From positions 62,001 to 126,000 of the forward strand of contig NZ_MDJZ01000015.1 of NCBI RefSeq assembly GCF_002151125.1: DNA of 64,000 nt, in the 5' to 3' direction. The notes beneath the pieces were generated by a model. That model saw only the letters and a list, made by a program, of their open reading frames with translations. It ran no database searches and was not told the DNA's origin. Source of the DNA: Clavibacter michiganensis (lineage in GTDB: Bacteria > Actinomycetota > Actinomycetes > Actinomycetales > Microbacteriaceae). Made by a program: the position numbers and the translations under genes. This document shows, piece by piece, positions 23,730 to 32,193 of this stretch. Positions within the stretch are counted from its first letter, which is position 1. Every line of letters starts with the position of its first letter.

Positions 23730-24764
23730 GTGCCCCAGCTCCCCCTCCTGTTCGAGATCGTCTCGCTGACGATCCTCGTCCTCGTCCTCGTCGCCGACCT
23801 GCTGATCGTGTACCGGCGGCCGCACGTGCCGTCGACGAAGGAGTCCGCCCTCTGGGTCGGCTTCTACGTCGGGCTGGCGCTGGTCTTCGCCGTCATCATG
23901 CTGTTCGTCGGCGGCGGCGAGCACGCGGGCCAGTTCCTCGCGGGATGGCTGACGGAGTACAGCCTCAGCATCGACAACCTGTTCGTGTTCGTCATCATCA
24001 TGAGCCGGTTCAGCGTGCCCCGGAAGTACCAGCAGGAGGTGCTCATGGTGGGCATCATCATCGCCCTGGTGCTGCGCGGGATCTTCATCCTGCTGGGCGC
24101 GGAGCTCATCGAGAGCTACAGCTGGATCTTCTACATCTTCGGCGCGTTCCTGCTCTACACGGCGATCAAGCAGGCCGTGGGCGACGAGGACGAGGAGAGC
24201 GAGGACTCCCTCTTCATCAGGTTCCTCCGGCGCCGCCTCAAGATCGCGCCCGACTTCGACGGCTCCAAGGTGCGCACCGTCATCGACGGCCGCAAGGTGC
24301 TGACGCCCATGGTCATCGTGTTCGTCTCGATCGGCACGACGGACCTCATCTTCGCCCTCGACTCGATCCCGGCGATCTTCGGCATCACGCAGTCGCCGTT
24401 CATCGTCTTCACCGCGAACATCTTCGCCCTGATGGGCCTGCGACAGCTCTACTTCCTCCTCGGCGGGCTGCTCGACCGGCTCGTGTACCTCAAGTACGGG
24501 ATCGCGTTCATCCTCTTCTTCATCGGCGTGAAGCTCGTGCTGCACGCGATGCACGAGAACACGCTGCCCTTCGTCAACGGCGGCGAGGGCATCGAGTGGG
24601 CGCCCGAGATCCCGACGGTCGTCAGCCTCGTGGTGATCCTCGCCTCGATGCTGGTCGCCACGGTCGCGAGCCTCATCAAGATGCGCGTCGACGGGATCCC
24701 CGTCACCGAGGCCCGGGCCGAGCCCATGTCGGTCGAGCGCGACGACGACCGGTCGGGACGGTGA
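23730..24764 (+). CDS. TerC-family integral membrane protein
   Basis: 344 residues with about nine hydrophobic segments. Seen: LTEYSLSIDNLFVFVIIMSRF and IGTTDLIFALDSIPAIFGIT, the two conserved acidic motifs (SxDNxF and DxxFAxDSxPA) of the TerC/Alx family. A soluble loop (about residues 150-190, DEDEESEDS) separates the halves. Relatives export Mn2+ or help metal loading of secreted proteins; here the metal is an inference. GTG 23730 is the only reasonable start. Its stop overlaps the GTG of the phosphatase gene (GTGA). Confidence 0.88.
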   Translation: MPQLPLLFEIVSLTILVLVLVADLLIVYRRPHVPSTKESALWVGFYVGLALVFAVIMLFVGGGEHAGQFLAGWLTEYSLSIDNLFVFVIIMSRFSVPRKYQQEVLMVGIIIALVLRGIFILLGAELIESYSWIFYIFGAFLLYTAIKQAVGDEDEESEDSLFIRFLRRRLKIAPDFDGSKVRTVIDGRKVLTPMVIVFVSIGTTDLIFALDSIPAIFGITQSPFIVFTANIFALMGLRQLYFLLGGLLDRLVYLKYGIAFILFFIGVKLVLHAMHENTLPFVNGGEGIEWAPEIPTVVSLVVILASMLVATVASLIKMRVDGIPVTEARAEPMSVERDDDRSGR

Positions 24765-25582
24765 CCGAGGCGCGCGCCATCGCGCTCGGCGGGCGTCGGA
24801 TCCACGTCACCTGGGCCGCGCGCACCGACGTCGGCAGCGTGCGCGCCGTCAACGAGGACGGGCTCCTCGCCGACCCGCCCGTCTGGCTCGTGGCCGACGG
24901 CATGGGCGGGCACGCGTTCGGCGACCGCGCGAGCGCGACCCTCGTGGAGACGTTCGGGGAGCTGTCCGGCGAGGCCCCGGTCACGCGCGACCTCATCGTC
25001 GAGGCGGTGGATGCGTCCAACGACGCGATCGGCGACCTCATCACGGGCGACGACCCGCCCGGGACGGTCGCCGGCACCACGCTCGCGGGCGTGGCGCTCG
25101 TCCGCGCGGAGGACGGCGAGCCGCTCTGGATGGTCTTCAACGTCGGCGACTCGCGCGTGTACGCCTGGACGGACGGGCGCCTCGAGCAGGTGACCGTCGA
25201 CCACTCGGCGGTGCAGGAGCTCGTCGACCAGGGGCGCATGACCCGCGCGGAGGCCGAGCGGAGCCCGGTGCGCAACCTCATCACGCGCGCCGTCGGGTCC
25301 CACGACGAGGTCGCCGCGGACGAGTGGCTCCTCCCGGTCGCCGAGCACCAGGTGTTCCTCATCTGCTCCGACGGGCTCACCAAGGAGCTCGACGACCAGG
25401 CGATCTCGGGCGTGCTGGAGCTGGCGCACGCGGACGGCGGCGGCGTCGACCGCGCGGCGGACGCGCTCGTGGCCCAGGCGCTGGCGTCGGGCGGCCGCGA
25501 CAACGTGACGGTCGTGGTGATCGAGGCGCACGCGGACGACGATCCGCGGGGCGACGTGTCCGCGGGCGCGCCCACCACCTGA
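24761..25582 (+). CDS. PP2C-family serine/threonine phosphatase
   Basis: 273-residue Mn2+/Mg2+-dependent phosphatase (PstP/PrpC type). Seen: SVRAVNEDGLL, LVADGMGGHAFGDRAS, GTTLAGVAL, NVGDSRVYAW, FLICSDGLTKELDD and GGRDNVTVVVI, all metal-binding and core motifs in order, with no membrane segment. It is translationally coupled to terC by a GTGA overlap, an unusual partner; the main PP2C of actinobacteria normally sits in the pknA/pknB cell-division cluster, so this may be an extra copy. Confidence 0.93.
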   Translation: MTEARAIALGGRRIHVTWAARTDVGSVRAVNEDGLLADPPVWLVADGMGGHAFGDRASATLVETFGELSGEAPVTRDLIVEAVDASNDAIGDLITGDDPPGTVAGTTLAGVALVRAEDGEPLWMVFNVGDSRVYAWTDGRLEQVTVDHSAVQELVDQGRMTRAEAERSPVRNLITRAVGSHDEVAADEWLLPVAEHQVFLICSDGLTKELDDQAISGVLELAHADGGGVDRAADALVAQALASGGRDNVTVVVIEAHADDDPRGDVSAGAPTT

Positions 25583-25607
25583 GGAATAGCCGCGGGCACC
25601 CGGCGTT
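25583..25607 (+). promoter_or_regulatory. SigR-type promoter candidate before leuC, GGAAT-N17-GTT
   Basis: GGAAT at 25583-25587, 17-nt spacer, GTT at 25605-25607, directly after the phosphatase stop codon. Spacer is one shorter than the autoregulatory copy before sigR. It overlaps the housekeeping-like -10 TAGACT. SigR control would fit leuCD, whose product carries an oxidation-sensitive 4Fe-4S cluster. Confidence 0.5.
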
Positions 25608-25612
25608 AGACT
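25607..25612 (+). promoter_or_regulatory. leuC -10 box, TAGACT
   Basis: TAGACT ends 6 nt before the ATG (25619) of a 10-codon ORF, and about 50 nt before leuC. Confidence 0.5.
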
Positions 25613-25618
25613 CCCATG

Positions 25619-25651
25619 ATGCGCGCGGGGACCCTCGCGCCACTGCCATGA
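25619..25651 (+). CDS. Putative 10-residue leader peptide before leuC
   Basis: Leaderless-spaced ORF encoding [10 protein letters not shown], stop 10 nt before the leuC GTG. It has two Leu codons and two rare CCA Pro codons. No terminator/anti-terminator pair follows, so classical Leu attenuation is unlikely; if real it may act by reinitiation. Chance occurrence is possible. Confidence 0.3.
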   Translation: MRAGTLAPLP

Positions 25652-25661
25652 GGAGAGCCGC

Positions 25662-27131
25662 GTGCAGCCTGCGAAGACCCTGGCCGAGAAGGTGTGGGCC
25701 GACCACCTGGTCGCCGAGGGGGAGGACGGCACCCCCGACCTCCTCTACATCGACCTCCACCTCGTCCACGAGGTCACCAGCCCGCAGGCGTTCGACGGCC
25801 TCCGGCTCGCCGGCCGCCCCGTGCGCCGTCCCGACCTCACCATCGCGACCGAGGACCACAACACGCCGACCGTCGGCATCGACCGGCCCATCGCCGACCT
25901 GACGAGCCGCACGCAGATCCACACCCTCCGGAGGAACGCCGAGGAGTTCGGGATCCGCCTGCACTCGCTGGGCGACATCGAGCAGGGCATCGTCCACGTC
26001 GTCGGCCCGCAGCTCGGGCTGACCATGCCCGGCATCACGGTCGTCTGCGGCGACTCGCACACCTCCACGCACGGCGCGTTCGGCGCGATGGCGTTCGGCA
26101 TCGGCACGAGCGAGGTCGAGCACGTCATGGCGACGCAGACGCTGCCGCTCCAGCCGTTCAAGACCATGGCGGTCACGGTCGAGGGCACGCTGCGGCCGGG
26201 CGTCACGGCGAAGGACATCATCCTCGCGGTCATCGCGCAGATCGGCACCGGCGGCGGGCAGGGCTACGTGCTCGAGTACCGCGGCAGCGCCATCCGCTCG
26301 CTCTCCATGGAGGGCCGGATGACCATCTGCAACATGTCGATCGAGGCCGGCGCGCGCGCCGGCATGGTCGCCCCCGACCAGACCACGTACGACTACCTCC
26401 GCGGCCGCCCGCACGCGCCGGCCGGCGCCGACTGGGACGAGGCCGTCGCCTACTGGGACACCCTCGCCACCGACGACGACGCCGTGTTCGACGCCGAGGT
26501 GTTCCTCGACGCCGACACGCTGGAGCCGTTCGTCACCTGGGGCACCAACCCGGGCCAGGGCGTCTCGCTGAGCGAGCCCGTACCGGATCCCGCCCAGGTC
26601 GCCGACCCGAACGAGCGCGCCGCGGCCGAGCGCGCGCTCGCCTACATGGACCTCGCCCCCGGCACGCCCATGAAGGAGATCGCGGTCGACACCGTGTTCA
26701 TCGGCTCCTGCACCAACAGCCGCGTCGAGGACCTGCGCGCCGCCGCCGAGATCGTGCGCGGCCGCACCAAGGCCGAGGGCGTCCGGGTGATGGTCGTCCC
26801 CGGCAGCGCGCGCGTGCGCCTCGAGGCGGAGGCCGAGGGGATCGACAAGGTCTTCACCGACTTCGGCGCCGAGTGGCGCTTCGCCGGCTGCTCCATGTGC
26901 CTCGGCATGAACCCCGACCAGCTGGCGCCGGGCGAGCGATGCGCCTCCACGAGCAACCGCAACTTCGAGGGCCGGCAGGGCAAGGGCGGGCGCACGCACC
27001 TCGTGTCGCCGCTCGTCGCGGCGGCCACCGCGATCCGCGGCACGCTCTCGAGCCCGTGGGACCTGCAGGAGGACGGCGTCGTCGACGCCGACTCCATCCG
27101 CCAGGCCGCCGCCGTCGGACAGGGGGTCTGA
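25662..27131 (+). CDS. leuC: 3-isopropylmalate dehydratase large subunit
   Basis: 489-residue aconitase-family subunit; with LeuD it isomerises 2- to 3-isopropylmalate in leucine synthesis. Seen: [27 protein letters not shown], and the 4Fe-4S ligands in GSCTNSR (about residue 348) and GCSMCLGMN (about 408-416). GTG start with AGGAGAG 6 nt upstream. Followed after 3 nt by leuD. The iron-sulfur cluster makes it a natural target of oxidative damage, relevant to the SigR-like promoter. Confidence 0.97.
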   Translation: MQPAKTLAEKVWADHLVAEGEDGTPDLLYIDLHLVHEVTSPQAFDGLRLAGRPVRRPDLTIATEDHNTPTVGIDRPIADLTSRTQIHTLRRNAEEFGIRLHSLGDIEQGIVHVVGPQLGLTMPGITVVCGDSHTSTHGAFGAMAFGIGTSEVEHVMATQTLPLQPFKTMAVTVEGTLRPGVTAKDIILAVIAQIGTGGGQGYVLEYRGSAIRSLSMEGRMTICNMSIEAGARAGMVAPDQTTYDYLRGRPHAPAGADWDEAVAYWDTLATDDDAVFDAEVFLDADTLEPFVTWGTNPGQGVSLSEPVPDPAQVADPNERAAAERALAYMDLAPGTPMKEIAVDTVFIGSCTNSRVEDLRAAAEIVRGRTKAEGVRVMVVPGSARVRLEAEAEGIDKVFTDFGAEWRFAGCSMCLGMNPDQLAPGERCASTSNRNFEGRQGKGGRTHLVSPLVAAATAIRGTLSSPWDLQEDGVVDADSIRQAAAVGQGV

Positions 27132-27134
27132 GCC

Positions 27135-27749
27135 GTGCAGCCCATCAGCCGCGTCACCGGCACCGCCGTCCCTCTCCGGCAGTCGAACGTCGACACCGAC
27201 CAGATCATCCCCGCCCAGTTCCTCAAGCGCGTCACCAAGACGGGCTTCGAGGACGCGCTCTTCCACCAGTGGCGGCAGGATCCCGACTTCTTCATCAACC
27301 AGCCGGTCTACGAGGGCGCGACCGTCCTCGTCGCCGGTCCGGACTTCGGCACGGGCTCGTCCCGCGAGCACGCCGTGTGGGCGCTGCGCGACTACGGCTT
27401 CCGCGCCGTGCTCAGCCCGAGGTTCGGCGACATCTTCCGAGGCAACTCGGGGAAGCAGGGCCTCCTCACGGGCATCGTGACGGAGGACGACGTCGAGAGG
27501 CTGTGGGCCGCGATGGACGCGGAGCCCGGACTCGACCTCACCGTCGACCTCGTCGAGCGGGTCGCCACGGCACCCGGCCTGACGGTCCCGTTCGAGATCG
27601 ACGAATACACTCGGTGGAGGCTCCTGGAGGGGCTCGACGACATCGCCCTCACCCTCCGGGACGAGGACGCCATCACCACCTTCGAATCACGACGGGCCTC
27701 ATGGCGCCCGCGCACCTTGCCGGCTCGGCCGGCAGCTCTGGAGAACTGA
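27135..27749 (+). CDS. leuD: 3-isopropylmalate dehydratase small subunit
   Basis: 204-residue swivel-domain partner of LeuC. Seen: the N-terminal [20 protein letters not shown], and [20 protein letters not shown], the substrate-recognition loop of the family. GTG start 3 nt after the leuC stop; murA begins at the very next base after its TGA, so leuC-leuD-murA form one transcript. Confidence 0.97.
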   Translation: MQPISRVTGTAVPLRQSNVDTDQIIPAQFLKRVTKTGFEDALFHQWRQDPDFFINQPVYEGATVLVAGPDFGTGSSREHAVWALRDYGFRAVLSPRFGDIFRGNSGKQGLLTGIVTEDDVERLWAAMDAEPGLDLTVDLVERVATAPGLTVPFEIDEYTRWRLLEGLDDIALTLRDEDAITTFESRRASWRPRTLPARPAALEN

Positions 27750-29120
27750 ATGAACTCACTAGTCAGCGACGCCAAGAAGGCGGGGGAGCGGGTGGGCCTC
27801 CTGTCCGACTCCATCGTGATCAACGGCGGCATCCCGCTGCGCGGCCGCATCGAGGTCCGCGGGGCCAAGAACCTGGCCACCAAGGCCATGGTCGCCTCGC
27901 TCCTCGGCGAGAGCCCCAGCCTCCTGCGCTCGGTGCCCGACATCAGCGACGTCCGCGTCGTGTCCGGCCTCCTCGAGGTGCACGGCGTGACCCTCCGCAA
28001 GGGCGAGCAGGAGGGCGACCTCATCCTCGACCCGAAGGACGTCGAGAGCGCCCACATGGCGGACATCGACGCGCACGCGGGCAGCTCCCGGATCCCGATC
28101 CTGTTCTGCGGCCCCCTGCTGCACCGGCTCGGCGAGGCGTTCATCCCCGACCTCGGCGGCTGCCGCATCGGCGACCGCCCCATCGACTTCCACCTCGACG
28201 CGCTCCGCGCGTTCGGCGCCGTCGTCGAGAAGCTGCCGAGCGGGATCCGCCTCACCGCGCCCGACGGCCTGAAGGGCGCGAACGTCGAGCTGCCGTACCC
28301 GAGCGTCGGCGCGACCGAGCAGGTGCTGCTCACGGGCGTGCGCGCCAAGGGCATCACGGAGCTCAAGAACGCGGCCATCGAGCCCGAGATCATGGACCTC
28401 ATCGCGATCCTGCAGAAGATGGGCGCGATCATCTCCGTGGAGCCGAACCGCGTGATCCTCATCGAGGGCGTCGACCGCCTCGAGGGCTACACGCACCGCG
28501 CGCTCTTCGACCGCAACGAGGCCGCGAGCTGGGCCTCCGCCGCCCTCGCCACGCACGGCGACATCTTCGTCGGCGGCGTGCGCCAGGCCGAGATGATGAC
28601 CTTCCTCAACGTCTTCCGGAAGGTCGGCGGCGCGTTCGACATCGAGGAGGACGGCATCCGGTTCTACCACCCGGGCGGCGACCTCAAGCCCGTGGTCATC
28701 GAGACGGACGTGCACCCCGGCTTCATGACGGACTGGCAGCAGCCGCTCGTCGTGGCGCTCACGCAGGCGCCCGGCGTCTCGATCATCCACGAGACCGTGT
28801 ACGAGAACCGCTTCGGCTTCACGGACGCGCTCAACGAGATGGGCGCCGACATCGTCGTGCACAAGGAGGGCCTCGAGGGCCACGAGCGCCGCGTGGCGCG
28901 TCGCGACTTCGAGCAGGCCGCGGTCATCACCGGGCCGACGCACCTGCACGGGGCCGACATCACGGTGCCCGACCTCCGCGGCGGCTTCAGCCACCTCATC
29001 GCCGCGCTCACGGCCGAGGGCCGGTCCACGGTCAGCAACGTGGGGATCATCTCCCGCGGCTACGAGGACTTCATCGGGAAGCTGCGCCAGCTGGGCGCGG
29101 ACTTCTCCTACGAGGGATAG
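27750..29120 (+). CDS. murA: UDP-N-acetylglucosamine 1-carboxyvinyltransferase
   Basis: 456 residues; first committed step of peptidoglycan synthesis, transferring enolpyruvyl from PEP to UDP-GlcNAc. Seen: RIEVRGAKNLATKAMVASLL (the K-N of the active site), the flexible catalytic loop PDLGGCRIGDRPIDFHL with the Cys attacked by fosfomycin, and DLRGGFSHLIAALTAEG near the C-terminus. The N-terminus is about 20 residues longer than in E. coli. ATG abuts the leuD stop. A terminator hairpin follows. Confidence 0.95.
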   Translation: MNSLVSDAKKAGERVGLLSDSIVINGGIPLRGRIEVRGAKNLATKAMVASLLGESPSLLRSVPDISDVRVVSGLLEVHGVTLRKGEQEGDLILDPKDVESAHMADIDAHAGSSRIPILFCGPLLHRLGEAFIPDLGGCRIGDRPIDFHLDALRAFGAVVEKLPSGIRLTAPDGLKGANVELPYPSVGATEQVLLTGVRAKGITELKNAAIEPEIMDLIAILQKMGAIISVEPNRVILIEGVDRLEGYTHRALFDRNEAASWASAALATHGDIFVGGVRQAEMMTFLNVFRKVGGAFDIEEDGIRFYHPGGDLKPVVIETDVHPGFMTDWQQPLVVALTQAPGVSIIHETVYENRFGFTDALNEMGADIVVHKEGLEGHERRVARRDFEQAAVITGPTHLHGADITVPDLRGGFSHLIAALTAEGRSTVSNVGIISRGYEDFIGKLRQLGADFSYEG

Positions 29121-29152
29121 CCTCGCCGGCGGCGCCCGCGCCGCCTGTGCCG

Positions 29153-29182
29153 ACCGGGCGCGTCCATGAGGACGCGCCCGGT
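29153..29182 (+). terminator. Terminator hairpin after murA
   Basis: Perfect 13-bp stem with an ATGA loop, 32 nt after the murA stop. It separates leuCD-murA from plsC-gpsA-ddl. Confidence 0.8.
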
Positions 29183-29241
29183 CCGCCGCCGGGCGGACCC
29201 GGCGGGCGACCGACGACGACCGCGACCCGACCGGAGGATCC

Positions 29242-29979
29242 ATGGCGAACGAGAAGGCGCGACCGTCGATCTTCTGGGTGCTGGCCGCCCTCGTGCTGCC
29301 TGTCCTGAACGCGGCCGTGAGGTTCGAGATCCGGAACCCGGAGCGACTGCCCCGCACCGGCTCCTACGTGCTCGCCCCGAACCACTACAGCGAGATCGAC
29401 CCCGTCGTCATGGGCGCCGTCGCGTGGAAGCTCGGGCGCCTGCCCCGCTTCCTGGCGAAGGCGTCGCTGTTCGACGTGCCGGTCGTGGGCTGGTTCCTCC
29501 GCCGCTCCGGGCAGATCCCCGTGCAGCGCGACGGCGGCCTCCGCGGCGGCAAGGCGATCGAGGCGGCATCCGACCTCGCCCGCGACGGCCGGATCGTGGT
29601 CGTCTATCCCGAGGGCACGCTCACCCGCGATCCCGACCTCTGGCCCATGCGCGGCAAGACCGGCGCCGTGCGCCTCGCGCTGCAGGCCGGCATCCCCGTC
29701 ATCCCCGCCGCGCACTGGGGCACGCAGCAGCTCATGGGCCGCTACTCGAAGCGCGTGCGGCTCTTCCCGCGGAAGACCATCCACGTGGTCATCGGCGAGC
29801 CCGTCGACCTCGAGCGCTTCCGCGACCGGAGCCTCGACTCCGCGACCCTGTCCGAGGCGACCGCCGTCGTCATGGCCGCCATCACGGAGCTCGTGGAGGA
29901 GCTGCGCGGCGAGACCGCCCCGATCGAGCGGTGGGATCCCCGCTCGAGGAACCAGAAGGAGACCGGCCGATTTGAGTGA
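29242..29979 (+). CDS. plsC: 1-acyl-sn-glycerol-3-phosphate acyltransferase
   Basis: 245-residue membrane-associated enzyme of phospholipid synthesis. Seen: a hydrophobic N-terminus (IFWVLAALVLPVLNAAVRF), the catalytic H-x4-D in NHYSEID (about residues 50-56), VVVYPEGTLTRDP (the EGT substrate motif) and VIPAAHWGTQ. GGAGGATCC ribosome site before the ATG. Its last codons overlap the TTG start of gpsA, which makes the glycerol-3-phosphate for the same pathway. Confidence 0.92.
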   Translation: MANEKARPSIFWVLAALVLPVLNAAVRFEIRNPERLPRTGSYVLAPNHYSEIDPVVMGAVAWKLGRLPRFLAKASLFDVPVVGWFLRRSGQIPVQRDGGLRGGKAIEAASDLARDGRIVVVYPEGTLTRDPDLWPMRGKTGAVRLALQAGIPVIPAAHWGTQQLMGRYSKRVRLFPRKTIHVVIGEPVDLERFRDRSLDSATLSEATAVVMAAITELVEELRGETAPIERWDPRSRNQKETGRFE

Positions 29980-31042
29980 CGCGACCGCGAGCCCGAGCAC
30001 CGCACCGACCGCCCCGACGCGCGAGCCCGACGGAGGGGAGCGGCGCCGCATCGTCGTCCTCGGCGCCGGCAGCTGGGGCACCACGTTCGCCAAGGTGATG
30101 GCCGACGGCGGCAGCGACGTCCTCATGTGGGCCCGTCGCCCCGAGCTCGCCCGGGAGATCACCGAGGCGAAGCGCAACAGCGACTACCTGCCGGGGATCA
30201 ACCTGCCGCAGCGGCTGACCGCCGACCCGTCGCTCGAGCGCGTGCTCCAGGGCGCCACCGACGTCTTCGTGTCCGTGCCCAGCCAGACGCTGCGCGCGAA
30301 CCTCGAGGCGGCGCGCGACCTGATCCCCGCCGACGCCGTGGTCGTCAGCCTCATGAAGGGCGTGGAGAAGGGCACGGGCCTGCGCATGAGCGAGGTGATC
30401 TCCGAGGTGCTCGGCATCGCGCCGGAGCGCATCGCGGTCGCGTCGGGGCCGAACCTCGCGCTCGAGATCGCCCGCGAGCAGCCGACCGCCGTCGTGGTGT
30501 CGTCCGCCGACCAGGCCACCGCCGAGCGCGTCGCCACGATCGCCCGGAGCCCCTACTTCCGCTCGTTCGTGAACACCGACGTGATCGGCACCGAGTTCGG
30601 CGGCGTGCTCAAGAACCTGATCGCCGTCGCGGTCGGCATCGTGGACGGGGTCGGCTACGGCGAGAACACGAAGGCTTCGATCATCACGCGCGGCCTCGCC
30701 GAGATGACCGCGTTCTCCGTCGCCTACGGCGCGCGCGCCGAGACGCTCGCGGGCCTGGCCGGCCTCGGCGACCTCATCGCCACGTGCGAGTCCTCGCTGT
30801 CGCGCAACAACACCGCGGGTCGGCTGCTCGGGCAGGGCTACAGCTTCACCGACGTCGTCAAGAGCATGCAGCAGACGGCCGAGGGGCTCTCCTCCGTCGC
30901 GCCCGTGCTCGAGCTCGCCCGCCAGCGGGACGTGCTGATGCCGATCGTCGAGCAGGTGTCGCAGGTGCTCGCGGGCACGCTGTCGCCGCGCGACATCGCG
31001 CCGCACCTGACCACCGACGACGACACTCCGCAGGGGGAATGA
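29972..31042 (+). CDS. gpsA: Glycerol-3-phosphate dehydrogenase [NAD(P)+]
   Basis: 356 residues; reduces dihydroxyacetone phosphate to glycerol-3-phosphate, the phospholipid backbone. Seen: after an Ala/Pro/Thr-rich lead of about 20 residues, the Rossmann motif VVLGAGSWGTTFAKV, VSLMKGVEKGTGLRMSEV, the catalytic Lys in GGVLKNLIAVAVGI and CESSLSRNNTAG. TTG 29972 is used because no ATG or GTG in frame lies before the dinucleotide fold; it overlaps plsC by 8 nt. The ddl gene follows with overlap. Confidence 0.95.
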   Translation: MSDATASPSTAPTAPTREPDGGERRRIVVLGAGSWGTTFAKVMADGGSDVLMWARRPELAREITEAKRNSDYLPGINLPQRLTADPSLERVLQGATDVFVSVPSQTLRANLEAARDLIPADAVVVSLMKGVEKGTGLRMSEVISEVLGIAPERIAVASGPNLALEIAREQPTAVVVSSADQATAERVATIARSPYFRSFVNTDVIGTEFGGVLKNLIAVAVGIVDGVGYGENTKASIITRGLAEMTAFSVAYGARAETLAGLAGLGDLIATCESSLSRNNTAGRLLGQGYSFTDVVKSMQQTAEGLSSVAPVLELARQRDVLMPIVEQVSQVLAGTLSPRDIAPHLTTDDDTPQGE

Positions 31043-31044
31043 CC

Positions 31045-32154
31045 ATGACCGCACGCACCCGGGTCGTCCTGCTCTTCGGCGGGACCTCCAGCGAGCACTC
31101 CATCAGCTGCGCGACCGCGAGCGGCGTGCTCGGCGCCATCGACCGCGAGCGCTTCGAGGTGATCCCCGTGGGCATCACGCCGCGCGGCGCCTTCACGCTG
31201 CAGGAGGACGACGCGTCCGCCCTCGCGCTCGACGCCGAGGACCTGCCCCGGGTCGTCGACAACGGCACGCGCGTGCGCTGGCCGGAGGACGCGGCCAGCC
31301 GCGAGCTGACGGTGCACGACGCGGACGGCGCCGAGCGCTCGCTCGGCCGGGTCGACCTCGTGTTCCCGATCCTGCACGGCACGCAGGGCGAGGACGGGAC
31401 GGTGCAGGGCATGCTCGAGCTCGCCGGCCTGCCGTACGTCGGATCCGGCGTGCTGGCCTCGGCGCTCGGCATGGACAAGCACTACGCGAAGACCGTGCTG
31501 CAGGCGGCGGGCATCGACGTGGCCCCGTGGACCACGGTGTCGCGCCACGAGTGGGCGGCGGATCCCGCCGCGGTGCGGGAGCGGGCGTCCGCGCTCGGCC
31601 TCCCGGCGTTCGTGAAGCCCGCGCGCGCCGGATCCAGCGTGGGCGTCAGCCGCGTGGCCGAGCCGCACGAGCTCGACGCGGCCCTCGCGACCGCGTTCCG
31701 GGAGGACGACCGCGTGCTCGTGGAGTCGGGGCTCGTCGGCCGCGAGGTCGAGTGCGCGATCCTCGACGACGGCCCGGGGCGCGAGCCGCGCGCCTCCGTC
31801 GCGGGCGAGATCGTGGTCTCCGGCCGCGACTTCTACGACTTCGACGCGAAGTACCTCGGCGCCGACGGGATCGACCTGGTGTGCCCCGCCGACGTGACGG
31901 ACGCGCAGCTCGCCGAGCTGCAGGAGCTGTCCGTGCGCGCCTTCCGGGCAGTCGACGGCCGCGGCCTGGCACGCGTGGACTTCTTCCTCACCGCGGACGG
32001 GTTCGTGCTCAACGAGATCAACACGATGCCGGGCTTCACGCCCATCTCGATGTTCCCCGCGTGCTGGGAGGCGTCGGGCCTCGCGTACCCGGACCTCATC
32101 TCGCGCCTGCTCGACGTGGCGCTCGCGTGGGAGGCGGATGGCGCCCGCGCCTGA
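31045..32154 (+). CDS. ddl: D-alanine--D-alanine ligase
   Basis: 369-residue ATP-grasp enzyme that makes the D-Ala-D-Ala end of peptidoglycan precursors. Seen: VVLLFGGTSSEHSISCATAS at the N-terminus, PILHGTQGEDGTVQG, FVKPARAGSSVGVSRV (ATP-grasp Lys) and NEINTMPGFTPISMFP (metal and substrate site). Two ATGs compete: 31039, which overlaps the gpsA stop, and 31045, which has AGGGGGA 6 nt upstream. The second fits the ribosome site better; the proteins differ by two residues. Confidence 0.95.
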   Translation: MTARTRVVLLFGGTSSEHSISCATASGVLGAIDRERFEVIPVGITPRGAFTLQEDDASALALDAEDLPRVVDNGTRVRWPEDAASRELTVHDADGAERSLGRVDLVFPILHGTQGEDGTVQGMLELAGLPYVGSGVLASALGMDKHYAKTVLQAAGIDVAPWTTVSRHEWAADPAAVRERASALGLPAFVKPARAGSSVGVSRVAEPHELDAALATAFREDDRVLVESGLVGREVECAILDDGPGREPRASVAGEIVVSGRDFYDFDAKYLGADGIDLVCPADVTDAQLAELQELSVRAFRAVDGRGLARVDFFLTADGFVLNEINTMPGFTPISMFPACWEASGLAYPDLISRLLDVALAWEADGARA

Positions 32155-32180
32155 GGCCGGTCGGGCCGGGGCGATGAGCC

Positions 32181-32186
32181 TAGGCT
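32181..32186 (+). promoter_or_regulatory. -10 box TAGGCT, leaderless glycosyltransferase gene
   Basis: TAGGCT ends 7 nt before the ATG at 32194. Confidence 0.6.
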
Positions 32187-32193
32187 CGGACGC

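Noticed and set aside
23693-25582. ATG 9 nt after TAGTTT that opens an ORF through terC into the phosphatase frame
   Set aside because: The first 356 codons are out of frame with terC and show no domain; the frame joins the phosphatase only by chance. Kept only as a note on the weak terC start.
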